DNA of 64,000 nt from Paenibacillus pabuli (GCF_023101145.1 NZ_CP073714.1:1798001-1862000), one strand, 5' to 3'. Shown: positions 1-9,251, counted from the first letter of the stretch. Made by a program: numbers and translations. Notes: generated by a model from the sequence alone, not told the origin.

Positions 1-309
1 TTCCTTATCAATGTCAACGTTATTGTTGTTATTGTTCATGGCTGTTTCGTTGTTTTGGACAATCCGGTAGTTAACGATTGAAGTATTGGGATTACTGATT
101 GGAAAGTGTCTTTCATGAGTCCGCTTCATGGCGAGCTGATCTGTTTTGCCATTTTCAACGATACGTCGCAGCTCTTCCTCGAACTCTACCGTTTTCTTTT
201 TGTAGTTGGGCGTGTCTGCATTGGCAATGTTGTTGGTAATGGCATTATGCTGTGCAGTCAGCGCTTGTAACAGAGATTCATTGCGTCTTGAAGTGTTCGT
301 TTCAATCAA
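1..309 (-). CDS. flgB: Flagellar basal-body rod protein FlgB (3' end cut by window edge)
   Basis: FlgB is a proximal rod component of the flagellar basal body, exported by the flagellar type III system. The first 103 residues are visible. They contain the rod/hook family N-terminal signature NNIANADTPNYKKKTVEFE at about residues 24-43, and an Asn run followed by VDIDKE, which fits the NNVDIDKE segment of FlgB. The start is a TTG at 309, chosen because GAAGGAG lies 9 nt upstream and the signature falls at the usual distance from the N-terminus. FlgC would be expected next, outside the window. The gene upstream is speD, so this copy is not next to codY or hslUV here. Confidence 0.85.
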   Translation of the reverse strand, partial: MIETNTSRRNESLLQALTAQHNAITNNIANADTPNYKKKTVEFEEELRRIVENGKTDQLAMKRTHERHFPISNPNTSIVNYRIVQNNETAMNNNNNNVDIDKE

Positions 310-488
310 GGGCTCAGTCTCCTTCAATGAAAAATGCAATTGCTTTCATCATAAAAAATGGAGCTGCTGCCTGTCAAGTTAGGCAAAAGAAAAGGACAAG
401 CGCATGTTGGAGGCTTCCGTATAAGAAACCCTGCCTTCATGACACTTATCCTTGTTGCGTTCATAATGAATCAGCTCTCATGAATGGA

Positions 489-1307
489 TCAAGAAGAGGG
501 GCGATTGATGTTTTTGCCATAATAAATCTCATCCATCTCCAGCTTCAGCCACTCCGTAATTTCCTGTTGCTCGGCCTTGCTCAGTTTCTCTTTGGTATAC
601 CCAAAAAGATAGTTATCAAGGTCGAATTCCCTCAACTTGCATTTGGTGTGGAAAATGTTCTCCTGATAGACGTTCACGTCAATCATGTCGAAGCTGCTCT
701 TGATCTCATCCGGAATATAATTCTGGATTGAACCGATCTCATGATCAATAAACAGTTTGCGTCCACTCGTATCCCTCGTAAATCCACGGACCCGGTAATC
801 CATCGTCATGATGTCCGTATCAAACGAGTGGATCAGATAGTTCAGTGCCTTTAGCGGCGAGATTTCACCGCAGGTAGAGACGTCAATATCTGCCCGGAAC
901 GTGCTGATGCCTTCACTCGGATGAAATTCGGGATACGTATGGACGGTAATATGGCTTTTGTCGAGCTGCATAACGACATTATCGGGCAGCGGGCCGGGAG
1001 ATTCATCCAATGATTCCTCGGGGATCTCCACAATGGGGCCTTCCGAGACGAGCATCGTCACACTTGCACCCTGGGGAACATAGTCCTGTTGGGCGACATT
1101 CAGCACATGGGCACCGATAATGTCAGACACGTTATTCAGGATTTTACTCAGCCGGGCGGCATTATATTGTTCATCAATATATTCAATGTAAGCCTCACGT
1201 TCGTCTTTGGTTTTCGTATAACAAATATCGTACATATTGAAACTCAGCGACTTGGTCAGGTTGTTGAATCCATGCAGTTGAATGCGCTGCTCTGGCGTTA
1301 ATGTCAT
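489..1307 (-). CDS. speD: S-adenosylmethionine decarboxylase proenzyme, E. coli (class 1A) type
   Basis: The enzyme decarboxylates S-adenosylmethionine to supply aminopropyl groups for spermidine synthesis. The 272-residue product resembles enterobacterial SpeD over nearly its whole length. It has [20 protein letters not shown] near the N-terminus, [16 protein letters not shown] around the self-cleavage serine that becomes the pyruvoyl group, and the [20 protein letters not shown] block. This is the long ~264-aa type, not the ~125-aa SpeH type of Bacillus. The start is the ATG at 1307, because AAGGGGA lies 8 nt upstream; an in-frame ATG eight codons earlier has no comparable site. No spermidine synthase gene is adjacent, so its partner is elsewhere. 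Confidence 0.93.
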   Translation of the reverse strand: MTLTPEQRIQLHGFNNLTKSLSFNMYDICYTKTKDEREAYIEYIDEQYNAARLSKILNNVSDIIGAHVLNVAQQDYVPQGASVTMLVSEGPIVEIPEESLDESPGPLPDNVVMQLDKSHITVHTYPEFHPSEGISTFRADIDVSTCGEISPLKALNYLIHSFDTDIMTMDYRVRGFTRDTSGRKLFIDHEIGSIQNYIPDEIKSSFDMIDVNVYQENIFHTKCKLREFDLDNYLFGYTKEKLSKAEQQEITEWLKLEMDEIYYGKNINRPSS

Positions 1308-1498
1308 GGTTGCAGTTCCCCTTTGTCCCATACGACATGGTAATCGCAGTTTTACTACTACTTATACCCAACCTGCCGGCAAAAAAAACATACGTAAGCC
1401 ATTTTTGGAACGTTATCCCCGATCTGACGGCTGTGCAGTGACCTGTAAATCACGGTTGGCTCAAGCTAACCGATGGACCTGTGTACCAGTTACATGGT

Positions 1499-2080
1499 TC
1501 AGAATGAGGAATCTTCGTAAGCCCCAACATCGTTCATCCGTTCCTCTTCGGCGACCGATTGGATATCCTCCGATGTAACACTGATGATGGTGTAATCTTC
1601 ATTCTGTTGTTTCTTCACGGCCTTTTCCTTTATAAAACGGGGACTGCCTTCCCCGGCATCTTCGTCATAGACGAGCAGAAGGCCATCGCTTTTGCGCAGC
1701 AGCAAGTCATCCCGCGCAGTGAATTGCCAAGGGCCGATATACGGCTGGCGACTGATCGCGCCGTAATAGTCCACACCTTGCAGGATGGAGCGATAATACT
1801 CCTGTTTGTCTTCCTTCCACTGTTCCTCAGGATTCTGAAAAGCGGTAATGATCGACAGCTTCAGCTCCGGGAATGTCTTCTTCAGCTCCAGCACCACTTC
1901 GCACGCCCACAGGTCTACCCCGTATTGGCCTGGCGTCAGCACCCACTCGAGCCCGTCTTCGACCAAAGGCGTAAGCCGGGAGGAAATGGCCTTTTTGATA
2001 AACGGAATTCCCTCATGCTTCTGTCCAAAAATCTGTAGTTCATGTGCACGGTAACCGGTAATCAGCAAGTTTTTCAGCAA
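1499..2080 (-). CDS. ypsA: YpsA family protein (DUF1273, SLOG superfamily)
   Basis: This 193-residue cytoplasmic protein matches YpsA of Bacilli, a Rossmann-like SLOG protein linked to cell division and filamentation in B. subtilis. Its biochemical function is not settled. Visible family features are the N-terminal ITGYRAHELQIFG, the VLTPGQYGVDLWACEVVLEL segment near residues 47-66, and the DLLLRKSDGLLLVYDEDAGEGSP block near residues 122-144. It starts with TTG at 2080, preceded by AAAGGAGG. It follows the pseudouridine synthase stop by about 22 nt on the same strand, so the two are probably co-transcribed. Confidence 0.9.
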   Translation of the reverse strand: MLKNLLITGYRAHELQIFGQKHEGIPFIKKAISSRLTPLVEDGLEWVLTPGQYGVDLWACEVVLELKKTFPELKLSIITAFQNPEEQWKEDKQEYYRSILQGVDYYGAISRQPYIGPWQFTARDDLLLRKSDGLLLVYDEDAGEGSPRFIKEKAVKKQQNEDYTIISVTSEDIQSVAEEERMNDVGAYEDSSF

Positions 2081-2102
2081 TAGTTCCTCCTTTCAGGCGT
2101 GG

Positions 2103-3239
2103 TCAGACCTTCGCTGACGGAGCATCATTACGGAATGGATAGAGGAACTGTTTTGGAATATCGGTCTCAAATCTCATCAGCTCACCCGACGTTGGATGTA
2201 TGAATGAGAGCACTCGTGCATGAAGCCCAAGGCGTCCCAGCGTTCTAGTGTGAGCTCCGTATTTTCTATCGCCTGCGATGGGGTGGCCCAGATCTTCCAT
2301 ATGCACACGGATCTGGTTTTTGCGACCTGTTTCCAGACGGACTTCCAGCAGGGAGAACTCGCGGTTCGACTGTAGACGTTTGTAATGAGTAATGGCATGC
2401 TGTCCATCATTCGGACGAGGGCTGGAATACATCTTCAGCGTTTTGGTTTCTTTCAGCCATGAGGAGATGGTGCCTTCTTCCTTCGCAACAGCGCCTTCCA
2501 CAAGGGCAACATACACACGTTCCTGTACATTCTCTTTCCAGTTCTCCTGCAATTTCTGCTGCACTTCTTCACTCTTGGCAAACATCATGACACCCGAAGT
2601 GTCTCGGTCCAGACGATGGACAATAAATATCCGGTTCAGCGCATCGGTACGGCGAACATGCTCGGTCAGCTGGCGATAAGCGGTAAGATCATCACTTTTG
2701 TCAGCAGCAATGGACAACAGTCCGGCTTCCTTCCGAATGACAATGATATCATCGTCTTCATGCAAAATGTTAATGCCTGTCAGGGAAGGAGCGGCAACGG
2801 CGCCTTCTTTGCTAATCGTTACGATCTGACCGGGCGTCAGCTCCAGATTAAACTTGGTGACCACTTTCTGATCGACAGATACCTGTCCGCGACCCAGAAT
2901 GGACTTAACCGCATTCCGGCCAGACTTCAAATGTTTTAGCAAGAAATTGAGCAGCTCATCCGGTTCAGTTACTTTGTACGGGCGTGGTGGTTCTTGTTTA
3001 CGATAATAGGAATTGCCCGAGCGTTTGGCTGATTTAGGTTTGGGTGCTCCGGATTTCTTGGGAGCGGCGGAGGATTTAGCAGCTATTGGCTTCTGCGTCG
3101 CTCCTGTATTGCGGGATGAGGAAGGTCCTGATGATTTGGCGGAAGTAAAGGTGGACCGCCCGGAGCGCGCTGTGGACGAACCTGTAGTTGCTTTCCCCTT
3201 GGCCGATGTATTGCCTGTTGGGCGTTTGCGTTTATTCAT
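2103..3239 (-). CDS. RluA-family RNA pseudouridine synthase with S4 domain and basic N-terminal extension
   Basis: RluA-family enzymes isomerise uridine to pseudouridine in rRNA or tRNA. The 378-residue product begins with about 80 low-complexity residues rich in Lys, Ser, Ala and Gly, then an S4 RNA-binding domain (about residues 85-145, with GRGQVSVDQKVVTKFNLELT), then the catalytic domain. The active-site motif HRLDRDTSGVMMFAKS carries the catalytic Asp, and the GRKNQIRVHMEDLGHPIAGD block follows. The start is the ATG at 3239, because GAAGGAG lies upstream at good spacing; the open frame extends 19 codons further without such a site. The long basic tail is longer than usual and may add RNA affinity. 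The exact target uridine cannot be assigned from sequence. Confidence 0.88.
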   Translation of the reverse strand: MNKRKRPTGNTSAKGKATTGSSTARSGRSTFTSAKSSGPSSSRNTGATQKPIAAKSSAAPKKSGAPKPKSAKRSGNSYYRKQEPPRPYKVTEPDELLNFLLKHLKSGRNAVKSILGRGQVSVDQKVVTKFNLELTPGQIVTISKEGAVAAPSLTGINILHEDDDIIVIRKEAGLLSIAADKSDDLTAYRQLTEHVRRTDALNRIFIVHRLDRDTSGVMMFAKSEEVQQKLQENWKENVQERVYVALVEGAVAKEEGTISSWLKETKTLKMYSSPRPNDGQHAITHYKRLQSNREFSLLEVRLETGRKNQIRVHMEDLGHPIAGDRKYGAHTRTLGRLGLHARVLSFIHPTSGELMRFETDIPKQFLYPFRNDAPSAKV

Positions 3240-3428
3240 AAATAGTAATCTCCTTCTGAACAGCCTGTACCGCTTGTGTGCATACGATCCGTTCATTTCG
3301 TTATGCAGTTCAATATACCATTAACCGGGGGCAAATAAAAATAGGTGGAGAGAAACTGTTACCCATCCAATCCAAAGAGAGTCGAGATTCATAGAATAAC
3401 GTATCCCATAGCATTGGAGGTGTTACTC

Positions 3429-3836
3429 ATGGGTGTGTTTCTCGATATGAGAACTTCGATGAACTCGGGAACCGTAGGACAGCCCGGTGTATCTCTGGGC
3501 CCATCGCCAGAAGCGTTTGGCTCCATTGGTCTGCAGACTCTTGGTATCCCAAATCCCATTATCACCTTGAATGGTACAGTGGGCGTTACGGGAGAAGTCG
3601 GAGATACGTTCGTTGTTGAACTTGTACGGGGGAGTGTTTACGATCCGTTCTTTATCATCTATCGTGCGGAGGGTACGGTGAGTCAGAATGGTGGTGCTGA
3701 ATTCCATTCGTTCACTGCCCAGGATCTGTCTGCACCACCTGCACTGGAAAGTGTGTATACTTCGTTTATTTCAGGGGTGTCCACATCGGTACGGACAGGA
3801 CCGGAAGTGTTCTATGGTATTGCCACCAGCAACTAG
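3429..3836 (+). CDS. Small Gly/Ser-rich protein, possibly spore-surface (exosporium-like)
   Basis: This 135-residue protein has no signal peptide or membrane segment. It starts at the ATG at 3429 behind TTGGAGGTG. The N-terminal part is rich in Gly, Pro and Ser (TSMNSGTVGQPGVSLGPSP), and the rest looks beta-rich (GTVGVTGEVGDTFVVELVRG). The pattern resembles small spore-coat or exosporium proteins of Paenibacillus, and a second protein of similar style is at 39860-40285. No enzymatic motif is seen. The spore-surface role is inference from composition; a generic beta-sandwich protein is equally compatible. Confidence 0.55.
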   Translation: MGVFLDMRTSMNSGTVGQPGVSLGPSPEAFGSIGLQTLGIPNPIITLNGTVGVTGEVGDTFVVELVRGSVYDPFFIIYRAEGTVSQNGGAEFHSFTAQDLSAPPALESVYTSFISGVSTSVRTGPEVFYGIATSN

Positions 3837-3890
3837 ATTTAATGAGAAGAGTTTGTTAGGACTGACATCTTGCCGAAAAAAAGTGAACAC

Positions 3891-3932
3891 CATAAAAATC
3901 CCGGTTCCAAGCAAGGAGCCGGGATTTTTATG
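3891..3932. terminator. Bidirectional intrinsic terminator
   Basis: A near-perfect palindrome with arms CATAAAAATCCCGG and CCGGGATTTTTATG, extended by a further TTCC/GGAG pairing, sits between two convergent genes. The A-run and T-run flank a GC-rich stem, so it can terminate the plus-strand gene ending at 3836 and the minus-strand gene ending at 3961. Confidence 0.85.
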
Positions 3933-3960
3933 GTGTTGTTTACGCATTTCATTTCACCGA

Positions 3961-4671
3961 TTAGTTGGCGCGACCTTTCAAAATGATGTTGTTGGCTTTG
4001 CCAAAGTCGATAGCGACTTTGCCCGCAAGTGCTGCTGTACGCTCAGCAAGTACAACTGCGTTCACCCCGCAGGAGAAGAGAGCTATATCGAAGGTATCCC
4101 GATTCTCTTGAATCCATTGCAGTGTCTCCTGCATCTGATCCCAGCTGTCGAAAGACAGCGCAGCTGTAATATTCAGGTGGTATGGCTCTTGAACGAGCAT
4201 GGCCCGCAGCTGCTCAATTTCGCGTGTAACGAGCAGTATTCGTTTGCCGACAAGCATATTCCAGAAACGTTGCACCTGCACGAGTTCCCGATTGATACAA
4301 GCATGACAAGTCATTGCCGGAGCGATTCCGAAATGTGCGAACACCTTGTCGGTCAGCTGTCTTTTGAGATGCTCCGGAGCTTTGATGGTACTGTCCCCGT
4401 GAGGAAGAACGCCTACGATATCTGCCCGCTGCAAAGAAGCGGCAACTTCATCCCGCAGCTGCAGATTGGGCAGGCGCAGCCCTTTTTGCCCCAGATTGGC
4501 CTTGATGGCCCACCGCTCCTGCAGAACCTGTTCCGTAGTCCAGACCGTTTCCTGAGACATGACGATATTTTCGCCATCGCCCACACGGACCAGAGAGAAG
4601 GGGCGCTGCTCCCTCACCGCGGCTTCCAGTTGATCCAGCACACCATTCATTTCAAGATAGATTGGATTCAT
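3961..4671 (-). CDS. GT-D fold glycosyltransferase-like protein (DUF1792 family)
   Basis: The 236-residue cytoplasmic protein has the SLVRVGDGENIV motif near residues 26-37, typical of the GT-D fold (DUF1792), where an Asp-Gly-Glu motif binds the nucleotide sugar. Later blocks ADIVGVLPHGDS and DIALFSCGVNAVVLA fit the second half of that family. The start is the ATG at 4671, preceded by AAAGGGGG; an earlier in-frame ATG lacks a site. It is divergent from a glycosyltransferase and a nucleotide-sugar pathway at 5.0-10.4 kb, which suggests a role in building the same surface glycan. Donor and acceptor are unknown. Confidence 0.7.
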   Translation of the reverse strand: MNPIYLEMNGVLDQLEAAVREQRPFSLVRVGDGENIVMSQETVWTTEQVLQERWAIKANLGQKGLRLPNLQLRDEVAASLQRADIVGVLPHGDSTIKAPEHLKRQLTDKVFAHFGIAPAMTCHACINRELVQVQRFWNMLVGKRILLVTREIEQLRAMLVQEPYHLNITAALSFDSWDQMQETLQWIQENRDTFDIALFSCGVNAVVLAERTAALAGKVAIDFGKANNIILKGRAN

Positions 4672-5021
4672 TGTGGTATAAGGCCCCCTTTGAAAATTCA
4701 ATTGCTCTATTCTATGTTGTGGCTTCTGCAACGTATTGTGCGTTCAACCCGCAAGGTGCATCTTCGTTTGCATATCAATCTATTTTCTGACGACAAGCGT
4801 TGAAGGACTTATGTAAAAGCTGATTTATGCAAGAACCTGTGCAAGCGTCCGGACCGATTCTATTATTTTTTCATACGTTATAGAGTCGGCTGGATTGGAG
4901 AGAGCTTCTGTATGGCAGTTACGGGCTGAAGGGGGCATTTTTGGTGTGGAGAGGGCTGTAAAACTATGAAAATAGTCTGAACGAATTGAAATAACATCAC
5001 AGAAAAATGAGGAGGCAGGTT

Positions 5022-5711
5022 ATGTCCAGAAAAGTGGTTATTGAGATTAACTTCAACAATTACGGAATGGACCCGCAGCGCTTGACAAGAGAGTGGCTGG
5101 AGCGGCGGATGGGCATTTTTCGTACATTCACCCTTCATTGTCTCAGGGCGCAGACGAATCAGGATTTTCTGACGGTAGTGAAGCTTTCCAAGGAATCGGG
5201 GGAACTGATGCAGGAGATTTTGGCTGGGCAGGAGCCATTGCCTTCCAATATCCGTTTTGGAACAAATATCGAAAGTGTGCGTGCCATTCTCGCTTTTGCC
5301 GATGGAGCAGAGGATATCTATATAGCCCGACTGGATTCAGATGATCTGTATCACAAGACATTTGTTCAGCAGCTCTATGACGTACAGCCACAGCCAGGAA
5401 CGATGGCACTCATCAATCAGAATGGATATCTGTGGGACAGTGTGAATCATGAAATGGCACCAGCGTTCCACCGTTCCCCGCAGTTCTATGTCTACCTATA
5501 CAAAACGGCAGAGTACGCTGCGGGATACCGGGTGAAGCTGCCAGGTCGAGGAACACATGGCAACGTCATCGATCTGCCGCATGAGCTGCTGGCTCCGCGC
5601 AATTATGTGAATATTGTGCATTCCAACAATACATCCATCAAAAAAGTACCACCCAAAGACCGGTTGAGCCGGGAAGAAATGGCTGCGGTATTACGCGAAT
5701 TCATGATCTGA
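5022..5711 (+). CDS. Putative glycosyltransferase (DxD-type)
   Basis: The 229-residue protein has the profile of a family of short predicted glycosyltransferases, often annotated as putative rhamnosyltransferases. It has an N-terminal strand (KVVIEINFNNYG), a middle segment DIYIARLDSDDLYHKTFVQQL around residues 95-115 with the expected acidic metal/nucleotide-sugar site, and a C-terminal PRNYVNIVHSNNTS block. The ATG at 5022 follows AGGAGG by 6 nt. It heads an operon, since the dehydratase gene begins 17 nt after its stop. It probably transfers a sugar made by the downstream enzymes, but its specificity is not visible. Confidence 0.68.
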   Translation: MSRKVVIEINFNNYGMDPQRLTREWLERRMGIFRTFTLHCLRAQTNQDFLTVVKLSKESGELMQEILAGQEPLPSNIRFGTNIESVRAILAFADGAEDIYIARLDSDDLYHKTFVQQLYDVQPQPGTMALINQNGYLWDSVNHEMAPAFHRSPQFYVYLYKTAEYAAGYRVKLPGRGTHGNVIDLPHELLAPRNYVNIVHSNNTSIKKVPPKDRLSREEMAAVLREFMI

Positions 5712-5728
5712 TCAAGGAGGGATTCACC

Positions 5729-6718
5729 ATGATTAAAGGACAAACAATCTTGATCACTGGGGGAACGGGCTCCTGGGGACAAAAGCTGACCGAGGTACTG
5801 CTGGAGCACAATCCGGCCGAGATTCGGATTCTGTCGCGTAATGAGTACGCCCAGATTGCGATGCAGCGGGATTTTGGTCAGGATGCGCGGTTGCGTTTTG
5901 TCATTGGAGACATTCGCGACTATAGGGCAGTAGAGGATGTCTGTCGCGGAGTGGATGTTCTCTTTCATCTGGCTGCATTGAAACATGTTCCGGTATGCGA
6001 GGATCAGCCGGATGAAGCGTTCAAGACTAACGTCATCGGCACCCAGAATATTATCCGCGCTGCGATTCGCATGCAGGTTGCCAAGGTCATTGACGTCTCC
6101 ACTGACAAGGCGGTTGATCCGATTAATGTGTACGGCATGACCAAGGCTTTGGGAGAAAAGATGATGATCCGTGCCAATGGGCTGAGCGAGTCCACCCGCT
6201 TTGTCTGTATTCGCGGAGGCAATGTGCTTGGAACCAGCGGCAGTGTCGTCCCATTGTTTCGCCGCCAGATTGATGAAGGCAAGAGCCTGACCATTACGGA
6301 CCAAGGCATGACCCGCTTTTTCCTGACACGGACGGAGGCCATTCATTTGCTGCTGAAGGCGGCTGAGGCTGCCGTGGGCGGTGAGACTTTTGTAATGAAA
6401 ATGAAAGCCTGCAAGATGACGGACCTGGCCTCGGTCATGCTGGAACAGGCGGGTCGTCCGGCTCACGATTACAAAGTAACCGGGATTCGGCCGGGTGAAA
6501 AATTGCATGAAGTCCTCATTTCTCCATTCGAGGCACCGCGTACCTACAAATATGACGAGCAATATTATGTGATTTTGCCACAGGAACCAGACAAGAGCCT
6601 GACAGATCCGTATAGTGGTCTGCCTCGTGTGACCTTTTCCGAGTATCGTTCGGACAGCGCGATGATGAATCGTTCGGCGATTGCCCAATTTTTACGTGCA
6701 GGCGGCTTTATCGATTAA
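5729..6718 (+). CDS. CapD/PseB-like nucleotide-sugar 4,6-dehydratase or epimerase (SDR)
   Basis: The 329-residue product is an extended short-chain dehydrogenase of the polysaccharide biosynthesis CapD group, which acts on UDP-GlcNAc-type sugars. The NAD-binding motif GGTGSWG lies at residues 10-16. The family block FHLAALKHVPVCEDQPDEAFKTN follows, with the catalytic YGMTKALGEK (Tyr-x3-Lys) near residues 138-147. The start is the ATG at 5729 behind AAGGAGGG. It lies between a glycosyltransferase and a nucleotide-sugar dehydrogenase, so it probably makes the modified sugar for the encoded glycan. PseB-type 4,6-dehydration with 5-epimerisation and plain FlaA1/CapD dehydration cannot be told apart here. 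Confidence 0.85.
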   Translation: MIKGQTILITGGTGSWGQKLTEVLLEHNPAEIRILSRNEYAQIAMQRDFGQDARLRFVIGDIRDYRAVEDVCRGVDVLFHLAALKHVPVCEDQPDEAFKTNVIGTQNIIRAAIRMQVAKVIDVSTDKAVDPINVYGMTKALGEKMMIRANGLSESTRFVCIRGGNVLGTSGSVVPLFRRQIDEGKSLTITDQGMTRFFLTRTEAIHLLLKAAEAAVGGETFVMKMKACKMTDLASVMLEQAGRPAHDYKVTGIRPGEKLHEVLISPFEAPRTYKYDEQYYVILPQEPDKSLTDPYSGLPRVTFSEYRSDSAMMNRSAIAQFLRAGGFID

Positions 6719-6737
6719 TAGAAGGGAGGCGGACCGT

Positions 6738-8360
6738 TTGAAGGTGGAAGGGTTGATAGAGAATAGCGAGCACGAAGGAAATAAAGAATCACAGGAACGT
6801 ACCACGCTTCAATCCATAAACAACCGCTCCCTGAAAGCCGCCGTTATTGGTCTGGGGTATGTGGGGTTACCGATGGCAGTGGAGATGGCCCATGCTGGGT
6901 ATCAGGTACACGGAATTGATATCGATGGGGCGAAGGTGGCTAAGTTGGTTGCAGGAAAATCGTATGTGATCGGCATTGAGGATAAAGTTGTGCAATCCCT
7001 TACTGGGGCCGGATTATTCATGGCCGGGACGGATTACGCAGCAGTGGCGCATGCCGATGTTATTGTGATCTGCGTGCCTACGCCTTTGACTGCGGAGCAC
7101 CAGCCGGACATTTCATTTATCGCTGCAGCGGTGGATGGCATCACACCTTATCTTCGGGAGGGAAGTCTTGTCATCTTGGAGAGTACTACTTATCCCGGCA
7201 CCACCGAGGAGCGTGTGAAGCAGCCCATCGAGGCCGCGAAAGGGTGGAAAGCAGGGCAGCAGTTCCATGTCTGTTATTCTCCAGAGCGGGTAGATCCCGG
7301 AAGTGTGCATTACGGCGTGAAAAATACACCAAAGATCATTGGCGGTTCCACGCCGTCCTGTCTATCGTTTGGAAAAGCATTCTACGGTTCGTTTCTGAAC
7401 GAAATCGTTCCCGTCAGTTCAACGACAGTGGCGGAGACCGCAAAGCTGTTCGAAAACACTTTCCGCAGCGTGAACATCGCGCTTGTGAACGAACTGACAC
7501 CCGCCTGTGAGCAAATGGGCGTGAACATCTGGGAGGTGCTTGACGCTGCGGCGACCAAGCCATTCGGCTATATGCCATTCTATCCCGGGCCGGGCATTGG
7601 TGGACACTGCATTCCGATCGACCCGATCTATCTGTCCTGGGCCGCAGGCCGTCAGGGATCAGAGCTGCAATTCATTACCCTCGCGGATGCGACCAATCGG
7701 CAAATGCCGGAAAGAGTAGTAAAGCGTGCAGCGGAGCTGCTCGAACAGAACGGTTTGTCGATGCAGGGATCGCGAATTGTGCTGGCAGGTATGGCGTACA
7801 AAAAAGATATCGACGATCTGCGTGAATCGCCGGCGCTGGATGTCTACAGACAGCTTCATGAAGCGGGGGCAGACGTCGTCTTCACCGATCCAATGGTGCC
7901 GGTGTTCCGCAAGGATGATGGCACGGTTGCTCATGCTCAATCCGCATCACCCGAATTATGGGCCGAGGCTGATCTGGTCATCATTACAACGGATCATACC
8001 GGCTTCGATTATCAGGAGATGGCGGATCATGCCAAGCTCATCTTCGATACACGTAATGCCACTGCAGGATGTATCGGTGGAAATATCGTGGTGCTTGGAC
8101 AGCCCATTCGCTCGGATGTGAACGTGGTGCAAGGCGTGAATGCAGTCGAAATACATGAAATGCAAACTCACGAGAACATGCGAGTGCCTCGGACGGTGGA
8201 TGGGGATAAGCGGGGACACACCGATTCTATCCGGTCAGACCGTGAGGCAAACGTTAAAGCACAGACTGAACCTATTATCGAACCAGCCAGTGAACCGAGC
8301 ATTGAACCAACCAACAAACACTCGCATGAAGATTTTGGAGGCAGCCATGGCAAATCATGA
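6738..8360 (+). CDS. Nucleotide-sugar (UDP-type) dehydrogenase with acidic C-terminal tail
   Basis: The enzyme oxidises a UDP-sugar C6 alcohol to the uronate using NAD (UDP-glucose/UDP-ManNAc dehydrogenase family). The 540-residue protein has the Rossmann motif VIGLGYVGLPMAVEMAHAGY, the TVAETAKLFENTFRSVNIAL helix, and GPGIGGHCIPIDPIYLSW containing the catalytic Cys. The C-terminal domain continues to about residue 465. The last 60-70 residues are a hydrophilic tail with an EPI-EPASEPSIEPTN-type repeat, unusual for the family. The start is the TTG at 6738 behind AAGGGAGG, downstream of the preceding stop. The tail-coding region overlaps the next gene by 14 nt, so translation is probably coupled. 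Confidence 0.88.
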   Translation: MKVEGLIENSEHEGNKESQERTTLQSINNRSLKAAVIGLGYVGLPMAVEMAHAGYQVHGIDIDGAKVAKLVAGKSYVIGIEDKVVQSLTGAGLFMAGTDYAAVAHADVIVICVPTPLTAEHQPDISFIAAAVDGITPYLREGSLVILESTTYPGTTEERVKQPIEAAKGWKAGQQFHVCYSPERVDPGSVHYGVKNTPKIIGGSTPSCLSFGKAFYGSFLNEIVPVSSTTVAETAKLFENTFRSVNIALVNELTPACEQMGVNIWEVLDAAATKPFGYMPFYPGPGIGGHCIPIDPIYLSWAAGRQGSELQFITLADATNRQMPERVVKRAAELLEQNGLSMQGSRIVLAGMAYKKDIDDLRESPALDVYRQLHEAGADVVFTDPMVPVFRKDDGTVAHAQSASPELWAEADLVIITTDHTGFDYQEMADHAKLIFDTRNATAGCIGGNIVVLGQPIRSDVNVVQGVNAVEIHEMQTHENMRVPRTVDGDKRGHTDSIRSDREANVKAQTEPIIEPASEPSIEPTNKHSHEDFGGSHGKS

Positions 8361-9093
8361 CCGGGTAAACGAGCGTTATTATGGTGAGATCAATTCGGAG
8401 GAATCGCACGAGGCCACACGTACCCGCATTCACTGGATGTGCAGGGAAACGACAGGCAAGCGGATTTTGGATGTTGGCTGCAGCCAGGGAGTGACCTCCA
8501 TTTTGTTGGCGCGCGAAGGGTTTCGTGTTACAGGCATCGACCTGGAGGAAGAAAGTATCCGGTATGCACAAAGAGAACTTGAGAAAGAGTCCAAACCCGT
8601 TCGGAGCAATGTGGATTTTCGTCTGCTGGATATTACGCAATGGAAAGCCAGAACTACCTTTGATACGGTTCTGCTGGGCGAAGTGCTGGAGCATTTTGCC
8701 CATCCGGAGACGTTATTGATGCAAATTCACGGATTATTACACGAGGAAGGAACCCTGGTGGTAACCGTGCCGTACGGATATCATCCCTTTTATGATCACA
8801 AGCAGACGTTCTATGCCGGGAATCTCGCGATGTGCCTGATGCCATATTTTGAAGTATTGAAGCTGGAAGTTCATCATAAATATCTATGTTGCGTGGCACG
8901 CAAGAGAAGGAAAACGCAGCTGCATATGTCACCAACCCTGAACCAACTGAAGGAATGGATGGAGCTGGATCACATACATTTTGCCGAGGTGGAACAGCAG
9001 CATCTGCGGGTCATGAAGCAGCGCAAGAAAGCTCTCGACAGTGCGGTGGAGCAGGTGAAACGGCTGCGCCGTCAGGAGAATGGAGAAGGATAG
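8347..9093 (+). CDS. Class I SAM-dependent methyltransferase
   Basis: The 248-residue protein has a classic methyltransferase Rossmann core: motif I ILDVGCSQGVTS near residues 39-50, the acidic loop GIDLEEES, FRLLDITQW, and VLLGEVLEHFAHPETLL (motif IV region). The C-terminal 50 residues are basic and helical. The start is the ATG at 8347, five bases after GGAGG and inside the end of the dehydrogenase gene. Its position between a sugar dehydrogenase and a glycosyltransferase suggests methylation of a sugar or capping of the glycan, but the substrate is not determined. Confidence 0.8.
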   Translation: MANHDRVNERYYGEINSEESHEATRTRIHWMCRETTGKRILDVGCSQGVTSILLAREGFRVTGIDLEEESIRYAQRELEKESKPVRSNVDFRLLDITQWKARTTFDTVLLGEVLEHFAHPETLLMQIHGLLHEEGTLVVTVPYGYHPFYDHKQTFYAGNLAMCLMPYFEVLKLEVHHKYLCCVARKRRKTQLHMSPTLNQLKEWMELDHIHFAEVEQQHLRVMKQRKKALDSAVEQVKRLRRQENGEG

Positions 9094-9251
9094 TGGACGG
9101 TAACTGGATGAGGTTGAAGCACGAGGGTGAATGTCAGGGTAGGAGGAAGGAAGAAAAGTAGGCAAATAAACAAGTGACAAGTAAGTAGAACAGAGCTTGG
9201 CAGTAACACAGCTATAAGTAATACGTGTTATGACAGGAAGGGGCTTAAACC

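Noticed and set aside
1308..1498. SAM riboswitch upstream of speD
   Set aside because: Only one imperfect hairpin (GGTTAGC/GCCAACC) is visible and no SAM-I or SAM-II core elements could be matched by eye.
3688..4803. Long plus-strand frame opposite the GT-D gene
   Set aside because: It crosses a clear bidirectional terminator and lies opposite the DUF1792-like protein, whose RVGDGEN motif is convincing.
5603..6688. Minus-strand 361-aa frame opposite the CapD/PseB-like gene
   Set aside because: The plus-strand SDR motifs are unmistakable; the opposite frame is an artefact of codon bias.
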